From Candidatus Leptovillus affinis (GTDB lineage: Bacteria > Chloroflexota > Anaerolineae > Promineifilales > Promineifilaceae): a stretch of 64,000 nt of DNA. Made by a program: the position numbers and the translations under genes. Positions within the stretch are counted from its first letter, which is position 1. Every line of letters starts with the position of its first letter. This document shows, in pieces, positions 32,290-41,422 of the stretch. The stretch spans positions 124,001-188,000 of the forward strand of contig JADIYP010000007.1 of assembly GCA_016705235.1 (NCBI GenBank), read 5' to 3'. Below the pieces are notes generated by a model. The model searched no databases. It was not told the origin of the DNA and saw only the letters and a program-made list of their open reading frames with translations.

Positions 32290-34002
32290 TTACCCGCCAC
32301 CAAATGGGCCATTGCCTCTTTCGGCTCCGGGCGGCGGCCCGCTGCCAAACTCGAATACCGGCGCGACGTTGCCCACCAATAACACATCTCCTTCTTGCAG
32401 CCCATCGGTTATTTGGGTGAACTGGCCGTCTCGCAGGCCGATGGTCACTTCCACCACATCAACGGTCTGGTTGCCAGAAGCGTCTGTCGTTACGCGGTTC
32501 ACCGAGAAAATGCCCCGGCTGCGGTCTACATTGATGGCTGCATTGGGGACCAGCAAAACGTTTTCGTAATTATTGGTTTGCAGATCAGCGTTGGCGGTCA
32601 TGCCCACGCGCACCGGCAGATCTGTTTCGCCCAGGCTCAGGAAAACATCGAAGTTAACCACGGTGCTGTTGGATTGATTGGCGCGTGGGGCGATAGATAC
32701 CACCTGACCTTTCAGGACGGTATCGGGCCAGGTTTCCAGGGTAATATCGGCCGGCTGCCCCTGAGCAATATCGCCAATATCCACTTCGTCAACCGATAAG
32801 GCGACTTCCAGGCTGCTGTTGTCTACCATTTCCACCAGGATGCCATTGGCTGTTTCGCCGACGTTGACGTTAACGGCCGTTACCACCCCGGCAAACGGCG
32901 CTACCAACGTCGCCTCAGCCAGATTTCGCTCCGCCCGCTGCAAGGCAATGCGCGACTGCTCCACGGCAATCTCCGCCATCGCCACCTGCGCCTCAGACGC
33001 GCCATTCACCAGCGCGTCCAGATTCGCCTGCGCCTGCGCCAAAGCCGCTTCCGCCGCCGCAATCTGCGCCGCCGAAGCCCCGTTTAGCAGCAGGTTATGG
33101 TTGGCCTGCGCGGCCTCATATTGGGCGCTGGCCGCCGCCAAACTGGCCTGAGCAATCTGCACCGAACTGCTGTCCGGGCCGGCGAGCAGCGCATCCAACT
33201 TGGCCTGCGCCGCCGTCACATTGGCGTTGGCGGTGGCCAGGCTAAAACGCGTTTGCTCTTCCGGGTTGCCCAATCCAGGGCAAATATTGAAGGCTTGCCC
33301 ATCCGGCGTATTGATGTCGAAACATTCGGTCAGTTTGTCGTATAAATCTTGCGTCGATTCTTGATTGCCCAAAGCCCCAATCAGCTCAGCCTGCGCGGAA
33401 GAGATTTCCGCTTCGCTGGCCCCGCTTTGCGACAACTGCAATTGTTCGTTGGCCGCCCAGACGTTGGCCTGCGCGGCGCGCACGTTGGCTTCTGACGCCG
33501 CGATGTCATTCTCGGTTGGTCCGGCGCGCAAATCGTCTAGCTGCGCTTGCGCCGAAGCCACGCCAGCCTCGGCCGACGCCAGGTTACTGGCGGTTGGCGG
33601 CGCCAGTAGGGCGGCCAAATTCGCCTCTTGAATGCGCAAGGATTGCTGCGCCGATTCGACGGCTCGTTCCAAAGCGGCCGTATCCACCTTTAGCAGCGGA
33701 TCACCGGCGGCGACGGCCGCGCCAACGGCCGTATAGATTTCCACCACCTCGCCAGAAGCCGACAGGGTCAAGCGCGCATCCCGCCGCGCTTCAATCTGCC
33801 CGCTGGCCGTCGCATTGGCCGTCAGGTCGCCAATGAAGGCCGTCACCGTTTCGCCGGTGCTGACCGCTTCATTTTGCATCCGCGCCGTTAGCTGCGGTCC
33901 AAAAAGCATGGGAACCGCCAGAGCGCCGATCACCACGACCACCACCAGGCCCACGCCCAGCCATATCCATCGCTTGCGATTACTTCGTTTCTGTTCGTTC
34001 AT
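32290..34002 (-). CDS. Efflux adaptor (HlyD/MacA-like) with long helical hairpin, copy 2
   Basis: The 570-residue protein has an N-terminal anchor helix (about 12-35), a split lipoyl-type domain (GEVVEIYTAVGAAVAAGDPLL), then an unusually long Ala/Gln/Glu-rich helical region (about 105-365). The second lipoyl half is LVAPFAGVVTAVNVNVGE, followed by beta-barrel domains. Its helical region holds four repeat-like blocks containing NGASEAQ or AGPTEND signatures. It is paralogous to the upstream gene, 8 bp away. The C-terminal tail is Gly/Pro-rich. MacA-like adaptors link the permease to the outside and stimulate its ATPase. Confidence 0.9.
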   Translation of the reverse strand: MNEQKRSNRKRWIWLGVGLVVVVVIGALAVPMLFGPQLTARMQNEAVSTGETVTAFIGDLTANATASGQIEARRDARLTLSASGEVVEIYTAVGAAVAAGDPLLKVDTAALERAVESAQQSLRIQEANLAALLAPPTASNLASAEAGVASAQAQLDDLRAGPTENDIAASEANVRAAQANVWAANEQLQLSQSGASEAEISSAQAELIGALGNQESTQDLYDKLTECFDINTPDGQAFNICPGLGNPEEQTRFSLATANANVTAAQAKLDALLAGPDSSSVQIAQASLAAASAQYEAAQANHNLLLNGASAAQIAAAEAALAQAQANLDALVNGASEAQVAMAEIAVEQSRIALQRAERNLAEATLVAPFAGVVTAVNVNVGETANGILVEMVDNSSLEVALSVDEVDIGDIAQGQPADITLETWPDTVLKGQVVSIAPRANQSNSTVVNFDVFLSLGETDLPVRVGMTANADLQTNNYENVLLVPNAAINVDRSRGIFSVNRVTTDASGNQTVDVVEVTIGLRDGQFTQITDGLQEGDVLLVGNVAPVFEFGSGPPPGAERGNGPFGGG

Positions 34003-34010
34003 GTGTCCCT

Positions 34011-35603
34011 CTAGTTTTGCGGTGGCCCGGATAACAGGTCCAGGCGGGGCGCGGCATTGCCCACCACCAATGTATCGCCAGCATTTAAGCCGCTGGTGAC
34101 TTCTGTGTTACGGCCGTCGCGCAGCCCAATCGTGATGGCTACTTCCTGCGTCGTGCCATCGGCCAGGAGCAAATTCACGCTGTACTTGCCCGATGTGCGG
34201 TCCACGTTAATTGCCTGATTGGGAACCAGCAAAATGCCGCTTTTCTCGTCGGTGGTCAGGTTGGCGTTGGCTGTCATGCCCACTAAAACCGGCAGGTCCG
34301 TTGCGCCCAGTTTGACATGGACTTCATACAATACCAGCGAACTGGTCGGATCGATGGTTGCGCCCGGCGCAATGGAAGCCACTTCGCCGTCAATGGCCTG
34401 CTGCGGCCAGGTTTCCAGAGTAATTCGCGTTGGCTGACCAACTTGCAGCCGGCCGACGTCAATTTCATCCACTTCTAACACAACTTCCAGGCTGGCAATA
34501 TCCACCAGTTCGATGACCGGACCGCTGGCAAATTCACCTTCGTTGTAGTTGACGGCCGTTACCACCCCGGCAAACGGCGCCGTTACCGACATCGCCGCCA
34601 AAGCAGCCTGCGCGTCGGCCAGATTGATTTCTGCCTGAGCCACTTCGGCTTCAGCGGCCGCAATTTGCTCCTCGGTAGCGCCGCGCAGCAAGGCATCCAG
34701 GCTGGCTTGCGCCTGCGCCACCTGCGCTTGCGCCCCGGCCAGCGCCGAATTTGTCGGAGCGGCCGTCAGCTTATCCAGATTCGCCGCCGAGGCATCTCGC
34801 TGGGCTACCACGGCCGATAATCCCGCCTGGACGCTGCCCAACTGGTTGGCGTCTGGCCCGGCTTTGAGCGTATCCAGCGCAGCTTGCGCGGCGGCCACCT
34901 GCTCTCGCGCCTGCGCCAGAGCGGTGTTGGCCGCAGTATTGTCGGGGTCTGGGTTGCGCGTGTACTGCATTTCCACGCTGCGCAGGTTGGCTTCGGCGGC
35001 CGTCAGACTGGCTTCAGCGGCGGCAATGTCCGCCGGTTTGATGGCATTTTGCGCCTGTTCAAGCTGCGCCGACGAAGACCAGACATTGGCCTCGGCGGCC
35101 GCCAGGTTGGCTTGTTGGGCGGCAATCTCTTCGGCCGTTGGGCCATTGAGAATGTCGTCTAATTGTGCCTGGGCGCTGAGCACGGCCGTTTCCGCCGCCG
35201 CAACTTCCGCCGATGTCGGGTCGGCTACCAAATCTGCCAGGCTGGCCTGTTTGAGCTTCAGGTTTTGTTCGGCTACAGCCACGTTCAAGGCCAGATCGGC
35301 CGCGTCTAGCTGCATCAACACATCACCCGTCTGCACCACATCGCCAACGCGTACGTTTACCTGCTGCACCCGCCCCGGCATGTCCACCGACAGCGCGGCT
35401 TCGCGGCTGGCCATCACGTTGCCGCTTGCGGTAGCGGACGCCGACAGATCGCCGATGACGGCCGTAACCGTTTCCTGGGCGCTTTCCGTAACGGCCGTCT
35501 GATTGGCGCGGCTGCGGAAGAACAGGAAACCACCAACGATCACCACGACGACCACTGCGCCAATGATCCCAATCTGGCGTCTCCGCTTTTTCTTGTTATC
35601 CAT
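34011..35603 (-). CDS. Efflux adaptor (HlyD/MacA-like) with long helical hairpin, copy 1
   Basis: A 530-residue adaptor with a basic N-terminus and anchor helix (about 10-30). The lipoyl half-domain is SVDMPGRVQQVNVRVGDVVQTGD, the Ala-rich helical region spans about 95-330 and the second half is VTAPFAGVVTAVNYNEGE, with beta domains to the end. ATG 35603 has AGGAGAG upstream; the longer frame adds 29 residues without homology. It is the first gene of the operon. Its tandem paralogue lies directly downstream, with different helical lengths, so the pair may form a mixed adaptor ring. This is inferred from gene order. Confidence 0.9.
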   Translation of the reverse strand: MDNKKKRRRQIGIIGAVVVVVIVGGFLFFRSRANQTAVTESAQETVTAVIGDLSASATASGNVMASREAALSVDMPGRVQQVNVRVGDVVQTGDVLMQLDAADLALNVAVAEQNLKLKQASLADLVADPTSAEVAAAETAVLSAQAQLDDILNGPTAEEIAAQQANLAAAEANVWSSSAQLEQAQNAIKPADIAAAEASLTAAEANLRSVEMQYTRNPDPDNTAANTALAQAREQVAAAQAALDTLKAGPDANQLGSVQAGLSAVVAQRDASAANLDKLTAAPTNSALAGAQAQVAQAQASLDALLRGATEEQIAAAEAEVAQAEINLADAQAALAAMSVTAPFAGVVTAVNYNEGEFASGPVIELVDIASLEVVLEVDEIDVGRLQVGQPTRITLETWPQQAIDGEVASIAPGATIDPTSSLVLYEVHVKLGATDLPVLVGMTANANLTTDEKSGILLVPNQAINVDRTSGKYSVNLLLADGTTQEVAITIGLRDGRNTEVTSGLNAGDTLVVGNAAPRLDLLSGPPQN

Positions 35604-35622
35604 ACAAAGCTCTCCTATCACA

Positions 35623-35651
35623 CAAGAAAGACGCCCCTTTGTAGGGACGTC
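35623..35651 (-). terminator. Terminator of the upstream glycosyltransferase gene
   Basis: Minus-strand GACGTCCC pairs with GGGGCGTC around TACAAA, followed by TTTCTT. It lies between the glycosyltransferase gene end (35728) and the first adaptor gene, so the exporter operon probably has its own promoter. Confidence 0.7.
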
Positions 35652-35727
35652 GTTCTGCTTTTGATCAAGTTTCGGTTGTGATTCTAGCAATTAAATCTGC
35701 AAAAGTTGTGCAGAAATCATGAAAGTT

Positions 35728-36687
35728 CTATGCAATATCGTCGGGCTTGTCGTCGAACCCCCATTGCTGCTGCACGAGGTATAACGGCCGTCCCTTCACC
35801 TCATCATAAATCCGCCCCAAATACTCGCCGATTATTCCCAGGCTGATGAGCTGCACGCCGCCCAGAAACAACACCGCCACCAACGTTGTCGCCTGCCCAA
35901 CCAGCGGATTGTGGGGGCCAAACAAGCGCAGCAAAACCACCGTCAGAATCGCCAATCCGGCGATGCCAGCGATGATAAAACCCAGATACGTGGCCAATTG
36001 CAGCGGCACGTAAGAAAAACTGGTGATGGCGTTCATGGCAAACCGGAACATGCGCCGGAAAGAGCTGTATTTGGCCTCGCCGGCATAACGCGGGGCGCGT
36101 TTGAAATGAACGCCCGTCTGCCGGTAGCCTACCCAGGGGACCATGCCGCGCAAAAAGCGGTTCCGCTCGCGCATACGACCTAGAGCCTCTACCACCCGGC
36201 GATCCATCAGCCGAAAATCGCCGGTGTCCAGCGGAATGTTGACGCTGGTGATGCGATGAATGAGGCGGTAGAACAGTTTGGCCGTGGTTAATTTGAACCA
36301 TGTTTCGCCCTCGCGTTCGCTGCGCACGCCGTATACCACATCGTAGCCTTCGCGCCATTTGGCGATCATTTCGGGGATGACTTCGGGCGGGTCTTGCAAG
36401 TCGGCGTCGGTGAGGATGACGGCCTGACCCTGGGCATAATCCATGCCGGCGGTGACGGCTTCCTGGAAGCCGAAATTGCGCGAGAAACTGATGCCTTTGA
36501 CACGGCCGTCTTTCTGATGCAGTTCCGCGATAACCGCCGCCGACCGATCACGGCTGCCATCATCAACCAGAACCAGTTCCCAGGGTTCGCCAACCCCTTC
36601 CATGACCTCGTGGATGCGTGTGTAGAGAGCCTGTAAGACAGGTTCTTCGTTGTAAACCGGGGCTATGATTGAAAAAGTGGGTTTCAT
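35728..36687 (-). CDS. Family 2 glycosyltransferase, GtrB/DPM1-like
   Basis: The 319-residue enzyme has an N-terminal GT-A domain (SIIAPVYNEEPVLQAL, LVDDGSRDRS, metal site in LTDADLQDPPE). Two C-terminal helices (about 235-260 and 272-298, LATYLGFIIAGIAGLAILTVV) follow. This is the GtrB or polyprenyl-phosphate glucosyl/mannosyltransferase branch, which loads a sugar from a nucleotide donor onto undecaprenyl phosphate at the inner face. It could supply the GT-C enzymes at 18784 and 43743 with lipid-linked sugar, which is inference. It ends at a terminator. Confidence 0.92.
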   Translation of the reverse strand: MKPTFSIIAPVYNEEPVLQALYTRIHEVMEGVGEPWELVLVDDGSRDRSAAVIAELHQKDGRVKGISFSRNFGFQEAVTAGMDYAQGQAVILTDADLQDPPEVIPEMIAKWREGYDVVYGVRSEREGETWFKLTTAKLFYRLIHRITSVNIPLDTGDFRLMDRRVVEALGRMRERNRFLRGMVPWVGYRQTGVHFKRAPRYAGEAKYSSFRRMFRFAMNAITSFSYVPLQLATYLGFIIAGIAGLAILTVVLLRLFGPHNPLVGQATTLVAVLFLGGVQLISLGIIGEYLGRIYDEVKGRPLYLVQQQWGFDDKPDDIA

Positions 36688-36821
36688 TGCTCCTCACTGC
36701 TTGTTGAATTGTCGCGTGCTCCATGTGTCCGCAACCGGAGCCGCGTAATGATTTATACACTACAAACCAGAAGATACCCTATTGGGCAGGGGGAGGCAAT
36801 GCTGCGCCGTGGGTCTGGCGG

Positions 36822-37607
36822 CTATATTTCGACAGTCGCCAGGAGGCCAACGTGGTCCGAGGGGTACAGCGTGTCGTCATCGGGGGCAGGTTTGTTGCAA
36901 AAAATGGCAACGGCCGTTACCCGCACACTCGACGCCACAAAAATATAATCCAGGCACGCCCCCAACGCGCCTTCTTCCACATACCCGGCCGGGCTGGGCG
37001 GAATCAGCGCCGTGGGAAACGTCGCCAGCGGCTCGTGGTGATGGGCAATTGCATAAGCCGAGCGGAACGCCTGCTTCATTCGTTCAACCGCCAGTCCGGT
37101 TGGGATTTCGTTAAAATCGCCGGCGACGATCTGATTGGCAATGTGCCGCCGGTCGCGCAGCCAACCCAACAAACGCATCACCTGTTCCAGGCGCGCTTCC
37201 TTGTCATAAGGGATGTGGTGCAGGTGGGTAGTCACAAAATCGAGCGTCTGGCGATTATCTAACTCGACGTTGACGCGCAAGGCGACGCGCCCGCCATACC
37301 CCAGAGCCACCGAGTCGTGGTAGCGCACCGGCAGCCGGGTGAGAATGCCAACGCCTTCGTAATACCCTCTGACCAGATGGTGTTTGCGGCGCTGGATCAG
37401 GCGATACGGCCGTCTGACCGACCCCGTCAGGCGCATATTCACCTGATTACGCAGCCAGGCTCCCTGCCGAATAGGGAAATGCACCTCTTGCAGACTGACG
37501 AGATCGGGCGTTGTATCGACGAGTTGGTTTACCAACACCTGCCGCCTGTCTCGCCAACGGTCGGAGTTGTTACGCAAGTTGATGGTGGCGACGGTGATGG
37601 TGGTCAT
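36822..37607 (-). CDS. Endonuclease/exonuclease/phosphatase (EEP) family hydrolase
   Basis: The 261-residue protein has the EEP fold markers: ATINLRNN at the N-terminus, LVSLQEVH (metal glutamate), FVTTHLHH, IVAGDFNE (catalytic Asp and Asn), DYIFV and the final SDHVGLLA histidine. Family members cleave phosphodiesters in nucleic acids, sphingomyelin or inositol phosphates. No signal peptide is seen, so a cytosolic role is likely. The gene starts 6 bp after the stop of the glycoside hydrolase gene, so both share a transcript. Confidence 0.9.
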   Translation of the reverse strand: MTTITVATINLRNNSDRWRDRRQVLVNQLVDTTPDLVSLQEVHFPIRQGAWLRNQVNMRLTGSVRRPYRLIQRRKHHLVRGYYEGVGILTRLPVRYHDSVALGYGGRVALRVNVELDNRQTLDFVTTHLHHIPYDKEARLEQVMRLLGWLRDRRHIANQIVAGDFNEIPTGLAVERMKQAFRSAYAIAHHHEPLATFPTALIPPSPAGYVEEGALGACLDYIFVASSVRVTAVAIFCNKPAPDDDTLYPSDHVGLLATVEI

Positions 37608-37613
37608 GGGGGA

Positions 37614-39125
37614 TCAGGTGAGGTCGATGGTGGTTGTGCCGCTGGGCACGGCCGTTTGCAAATTCAGGCTGCCATCACGAATGGTCAGGGTAAAGGGCAC
37701 GTCGGTCGTCACCGTCGCCTGCATGGTGTCGGCCAGCAAATCGCACTTACCTTCCTGCCCCAGCGGGTAATTGGTCACGCCATAGGCCGCGTCCGTATCC
37801 AGGCGGCGGTCCCAAACCACGCGCCGCAGCGGCCAATCGACGCTAAGACCAATCACATCTTCCAGCAAGATGGCGATGGGCGCCAGGCCAGACGGCCCGA
37901 CAAAATCCGGCCGCGCCGGGTCGCCGGGGGCCGCCTGCTCCGGCGCATAGTTTTCCCAAAAAGTGTCTGAGTGCTGATAAGTTTCCCACACATTTTCCAG
38001 GTGGTTGATGGCAATTGCGTGGGCCAGCACGTCTTGCCCCACGTTGCGCAGCCCACGCAAGGCCATAAAGTTGGCCGAGGGCCACACGCCGCCGCGCCAG
38101 GCATTGCCCGTGCCGGCGTTGTAACCTTCGCTGTCCGCCGACAGGCTGGGTATGCGATGGTTGACTTTAAACGCCCAGTTTTCGCGCAAATGTTGCAAAA
38201 ACGGTCCCAGGCGATCATCGGGGATGATGCTTTTGTCTAACAGCGCCCAATACGCGCCGATGCTTTTGGCTTTGCTGTAACGGCCGTTGGCATCCACATC
38301 CTGGTAAAAATTGGCTTCCGCGCTCCACAATTTGTCGTTGACCAGGCGAATCAGCCGGGTGCGTTCCTCGGCCAGGTCTTGCACAACTTCCGGTTTTTCC
38401 AGCAGCGCGGCAATTTGTTCCAACACGCGGGCGTTTAAGATGGCCTGCATATTGGCGTCAACCCAGGTCCAATGCCGGTGGTAGAACTTGCTGTCGGGCA
38501 CGCGCGGCTGGTTATCCATGCCGCTGCTCAGGCCGGTGGCCCAATACCCCCCGCTTGGCCAGGTGCGGTAAGCGCGGCACCATTCGTGGTAGGCCAGCAG
38601 CGGCCAGAAGACATTGCGCAAACGGCCGTCGTCACCCGTCGCCCGAAAATAACGCCACTCGGCCCAGGCCAAAATGTTGGGGCCGGTGCTGTTGGGTTCA
38701 AATGGACAAAATACGTCTTTGCCGGTGGTTGGGTAAATCTCCCGACAAATAAAGCCATCTTCGTGCTGGCGGGCATAAAAATTATCCAACATGCCCATGA
38801 AATCGAAGGCGCGACGGCCGTACCACCCAAACTGCACCGTAAACACGCTGTCCCACAGCAGCACATTGTCGCTCGCCGCCGTTTGTAAATAATTGGCAAT
38901 AAAACCCGTTTCCGGCTTGGGGCGGCGAATGTTGGACCAGGCCATTTCCCAGGCGCGCCAATACATCTCCACCCAGCCAGGATGCTCAGGCAAAACCGGC
39001 GCCGGCAGCAGCGACTTCGCTTCGCTAAACGACGGGATGGGGCTTGATTTATAGGTTTGGCGGCGAAATAGGTTGTTTTCAACCCGAGGATTGGGTATTT
39101 GACAGGTTGTAATCTGCGGTGTCAT
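37614..39125 (-). CDS. MGH1/GH63-like glycoside hydrolase ((alpha/alpha)6 barrel)
   Basis: The 503-residue protein has the features of trehalase/GH63-like alpha-glucosidases such as mannosylglycerate hydrolase: DNVLLWDSVFTVQF near residue 110, DGFICREIY, PNILAWAEWRYF, WTWVDANMQA, SKAKSIGAYWALLD and NAWRGGVWPSANFMALRGL. No signal peptide, so it probably acts on cytosolic oligosaccharides or glucosylated compatible solutes; the substrate is not certain. ATG 39125 is chosen because the longer frame begins with 29 unlike residues. It sits between a lipoprotein gene and the EEP hydrolase gene, same strand. Confidence 0.85.
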   Translation of the reverse strand: MTPQITTCQIPNPRVENNLFRRQTYKSSPIPSFSEAKSLLPAPVLPEHPGWVEMYWRAWEMAWSNIRRPKPETGFIANYLQTAASDNVLLWDSVFTVQFGWYGRRAFDFMGMLDNFYARQHEDGFICREIYPTTGKDVFCPFEPNSTGPNILAWAEWRYFRATGDDGRLRNVFWPLLAYHEWCRAYRTWPSGGYWATGLSSGMDNQPRVPDSKFYHRHWTWVDANMQAILNARVLEQIAALLEKPEVVQDLAEERTRLIRLVNDKLWSAEANFYQDVDANGRYSKAKSIGAYWALLDKSIIPDDRLGPFLQHLRENWAFKVNHRIPSLSADSEGYNAGTGNAWRGGVWPSANFMALRGLRNVGQDVLAHAIAINHLENVWETYQHSDTFWENYAPEQAAPGDPARPDFVGPSGLAPIAILLEDVIGLSVDWPLRRVVWDRRLDTDAAYGVTNYPLGQEGKCDLLADTMQATVTTDVPFTLTIRDGSLNLQTAVPSGTTTIDLT

Positions 39126-39147
39126 GGCTGCGTTACTCCGTGCAAAG

Positions 39148-39885
39148 CTACTGAGGCTGGGGTACGTCGACCCATAGTTCAGCGGTTCCGGTAAGGCGGA
39201 TGGCCTCTTCATTCAGGCTGGTCACGCGCAAATTGTAGGCCAGATGCACGTTGTCGCGAATTTTGCCTGTCCAAACGAAGGAATCGCCCAATGCCAGGTA
39301 AGGATACCCCGACATGCCGGATATGCGGGCCACGCGGATGCTTTGCCCGCCCTGTCCGCGATCTTCGACGCCGTTGAAGACGGCCGTTGTGCCCGGAATC
39401 TGATACCCAACCGGCACAGTATAATCGGCGACGATATTGGTGAAATGATAGTTGCCCGTATCATTCGGCACGCCCAATTCTTCGCTGGGAGCCGGATTCA
39501 GAACAATCAGTTCAACCAGTCCGGCGACGGGCATGGAGCCAAAAATCGAGGTAGTTAACCGCAAATTGAAGTTGGAAAAGACGCCTGGGGCCAGAACGCC
39601 GCTCCAAAAGAAGGAATCGCCGGCGCGTTTCAGAGCTGTTTGGCCGTCGATGCTCACTTCATAGGCATCACCCCGGCGGTCAATAAATTGCAAGCCGGTT
39701 CCCGGCACTTTCTCGCCGGGGGCCAGGTTGAACCCATACGCGGGAATCGTGAAGATCATGGTATCGCCCTGGGGGGTTGGCGTGGGCGCAGGGCCTGATG
39801 AACCCGTGCCTGGTAGGGCACAGGCCAACGTTGCCAGAACCAACAGGAGAATAAATCCGGGCAAAGCCGAAATGTTTCGCGTCAT
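39148..39885 (-). CDS. Surface lipoprotein of unknown function
   Basis: A 245-residue lipoprotein: signal LLLVLATLAC with the lipidated cysteine near residue 22, then a Ser/Pro/Thr linker (SGPAPTPTPQG). A region with two similar beta-rich halves follows (YEVSIDGQTALKRAGDSFFWSG and SIRVARISGMSGYPYLALGDSFVWTG). Each half ends in a stretch of the type NFNLRLTTS or AYNLRVTSL. The family is not known to me. The duplicated pattern suggests an extracytoplasmic binding protein. ATG 39885. It is on the same strand as the DsbA-cyclophilin gene upstream, from which a hairpin at 39916-39970 separates it. Confidence 0.8.
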   Translation of the reverse strand: MTRNISALPGFILLLVLATLACALPGTGSSGPAPTPTPQGDTMIFTIPAYGFNLAPGEKVPGTGLQFIDRRGDAYEVSIDGQTALKRAGDSFFWSGVLAPGVFSNFNLRLTTSIFGSMPVAGLVELIVLNPAPSEELGVPNDTGNYHFTNIVADYTVPVGYQIPGTTAVFNGVEDRGQGGQSIRVARISGMSGYPYLALGDSFVWTGKIRDNVHLAYNLRVTSLNEEAIRLTGTAELWVDVPQPQ

Positions 39886-39915
39886 AGCGGTGGTCAACCT
39901 GTAGCGGAATTGGGG

Positions 39916-39970
39916 GAGTAGAGATTGGAGATGAGAGATTGGACCCATCTCTCATCTCCGCTTTCTACTC
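39916..39970 (-). terminator. Imperfect hairpin after the DsbA-cyclophilin gene
   Basis: GAGTAGAGATTGGAGATGAGAG and CTCTCATCTCCGCTTTCTACTC pair across about 10 nt. It begins 24 bp after the upstream stop on the minus strand. It also contains GATTGGA blocks like the AGATTGG palindromes. There is no long T-run. Confidence 0.5.
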
Positions 39971-39993
39971 GCTTGTTTGTGGAAGTCACTTCC

Positions 39994-41241
39994 TTACGGC
40001 CGTGTTTCCTCTATTGTGATCGTTTCTATTTTATCACCAGGGGGCAGATTCGAGGAAACAGATGGGTCGCGCGGCGTGATGGCCTCTACCACATCCATGC
40101 CCTCAATAACCTGGCCAAAGATCGTATACCCGCCATCCAACTGGCTAACATCGCCCAGGGTGATGTACCACTGGCTGCCGTTGGTGTCGGGGCCGGAATT
40201 GGCCATGGCCACCACGCCCGGTTTGTTGTGCGACAACGCCGGGTCGATTTCGTTGGGGATGGTATAGCCGGGGCCGCCGCCGCCTGTGCCGGTTGGGTCG
40301 CCGGTTTGGGCGACAAAACCCGGCAGCACGCGATGGAATGTCACGCCATTAAACCAGCCTTCGTTGCTAAGAAAGATGAAGCTGTTAACGGTTTGCGGCG
40401 CGGAATCGGCCAACAATTGGATGACAAATTCGCCGCCGGTTTCCATTTTTACGCGGGCCAGATACTGTACGCCATCTTCCAAAGTCATGGGTGGCGGCGC
40501 GTCGTATTGACGGTCGGCCAACTCCTGCAAGAGGATGGTGGATTGGACAAAATCTTCCCAAATGGCGATGTCTTGGGGCATTTCGGTGGCGATACGGCCG
40601 TTCACAATTGCCGTCGGCGTTCCAGGCATGCCCAGATTCATCGCTTCCTGCTCCTGGCTGGCGACATACTCGGCGTATACGCCGTCATCCAATTCCTGGG
40701 TAAAACGGTCTACATCCAGATTTAACTGCTGCGCCAAACTGATGAAATAATCGCGGGCAGCGGCCGTCTCTAACCGGCTCCACTCCGCCTGTTGGGCAAA
40801 TAACAAATCGTGATATTCCCAAAAAGCGCCTTGCGCGCCAGCCGCTTCGCTGGCTTCGGCCGATTTTTGGGCATTGGGATGAATTTGATTTAAGGGGAAA
40901 TGCCGATAAACGAGCTGTACTTGATCCGGGTGGGCGTCTACCAGACGCTCTAGCACAGGCGAAATGCCCGCGCACCCCGGTCATTGAAAGTCGCCATACT
41001 CAATGATGGTCACAATCGGCTCGGCGGCGCCGCGCACCCAATCGCTCTCGCGGATGATGCTGGCCACGTCCAGCGGGTTGGCCAATGAAGCATCGCTCGA
41101 CGCAACAGTAGGCGCGGGGATGTTGGTAGATGCAGGCGCATCGGTGGGCGATACGGCCGTTGCCGGCGATATGGCCGATTCAGATGCCCCGCAGGCCGCT
41201 AAAAACAGAACACTCATCAACAACCAAAACAACCTTTTCAT
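39994..41241 (-). CDS. Lipoprotein DsbA-like thioredoxin-fold plus cyclophilin fusion with in-frame UGA (probable selenoprotein)
   Basis: The frame spans 416 codons with a single internal TGA at 40981-40983 (codon 87). It falls exactly where the first active-site cysteine belongs: IIEYGDFQ-[UGA]-PGCAG. Reading UGA as selenocysteine gives a 415-residue protein. It has a lipoprotein signal (LFLAAC, C17), a Ser/Ala/Pro-rich linker, a DsbA/thioredoxin_4 domain (about 75-255, with cis-proline loop GTPTAIVNG) and a cyclophilin-type isomerase (about 270-415, VTFHRVLPGFVAQTGDPTGTG). It would oxidise or isomerise disulfides and prolines in exported proteins. AAGGAG precedes ATG 41241. A nonsense mutation is the alternative, but both halves show no other decay. 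Confidence 0.75.
40953..40983 (-). promoter_or_regulatory. UGA codon and SECIS-like hairpin
   Basis: Seven bases after the UGA, minus-strand GCGCGGGC (40973-40966) pairs with GCCTGTGC (40960-40953) around ATTTC: eight pairs including two G-U. Bacterial SECIS elements sit directly 3' of the Sec codon at this scale. The loop lacks the usual early G unless the two top pairs open, so the match is incomplete. Confidence 0.45.
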
Positions 41242-41363
41242 AATTTCTCCTTAGCAAACATCATAATCGTTGGCGGGGCATTCTACCATGATCGGCAAAA
41301 GCGGAAAAACTTCAGATATTTTCAGCCAATTACCGCGCTTCCTGAGCGCCCAATTTTGCAAAC

Positions 41364-41393
41364 AAAAAGAGGGTGATGGCAACCATCACCCTC
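41364..41393 (-). terminator. Rho-independent terminator after the PspC gene
   Basis: Minus-strand GAGGGTGATGG and CCATCACCCTC form a perfect 11-bp stem with loop TTG, followed by five T's. It lies about 30 bp after the pspC-like stop and isolates the DsbA-cyclophilin gene from it. Confidence 0.9.
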
Positions 41394-41422
41394 CAGGCGA
41401 ACAACGAACGATTGAATCTGTT

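Noticed and set aside
40981..41241. Stand-alone 86-residue lipoprotein and separate N-truncated cyclophilin
   Set aside because: The two frames are the same frame, separated by a single TGA that aligns with the active-site cysteine. The downstream piece lacks any ribosome site or signal.
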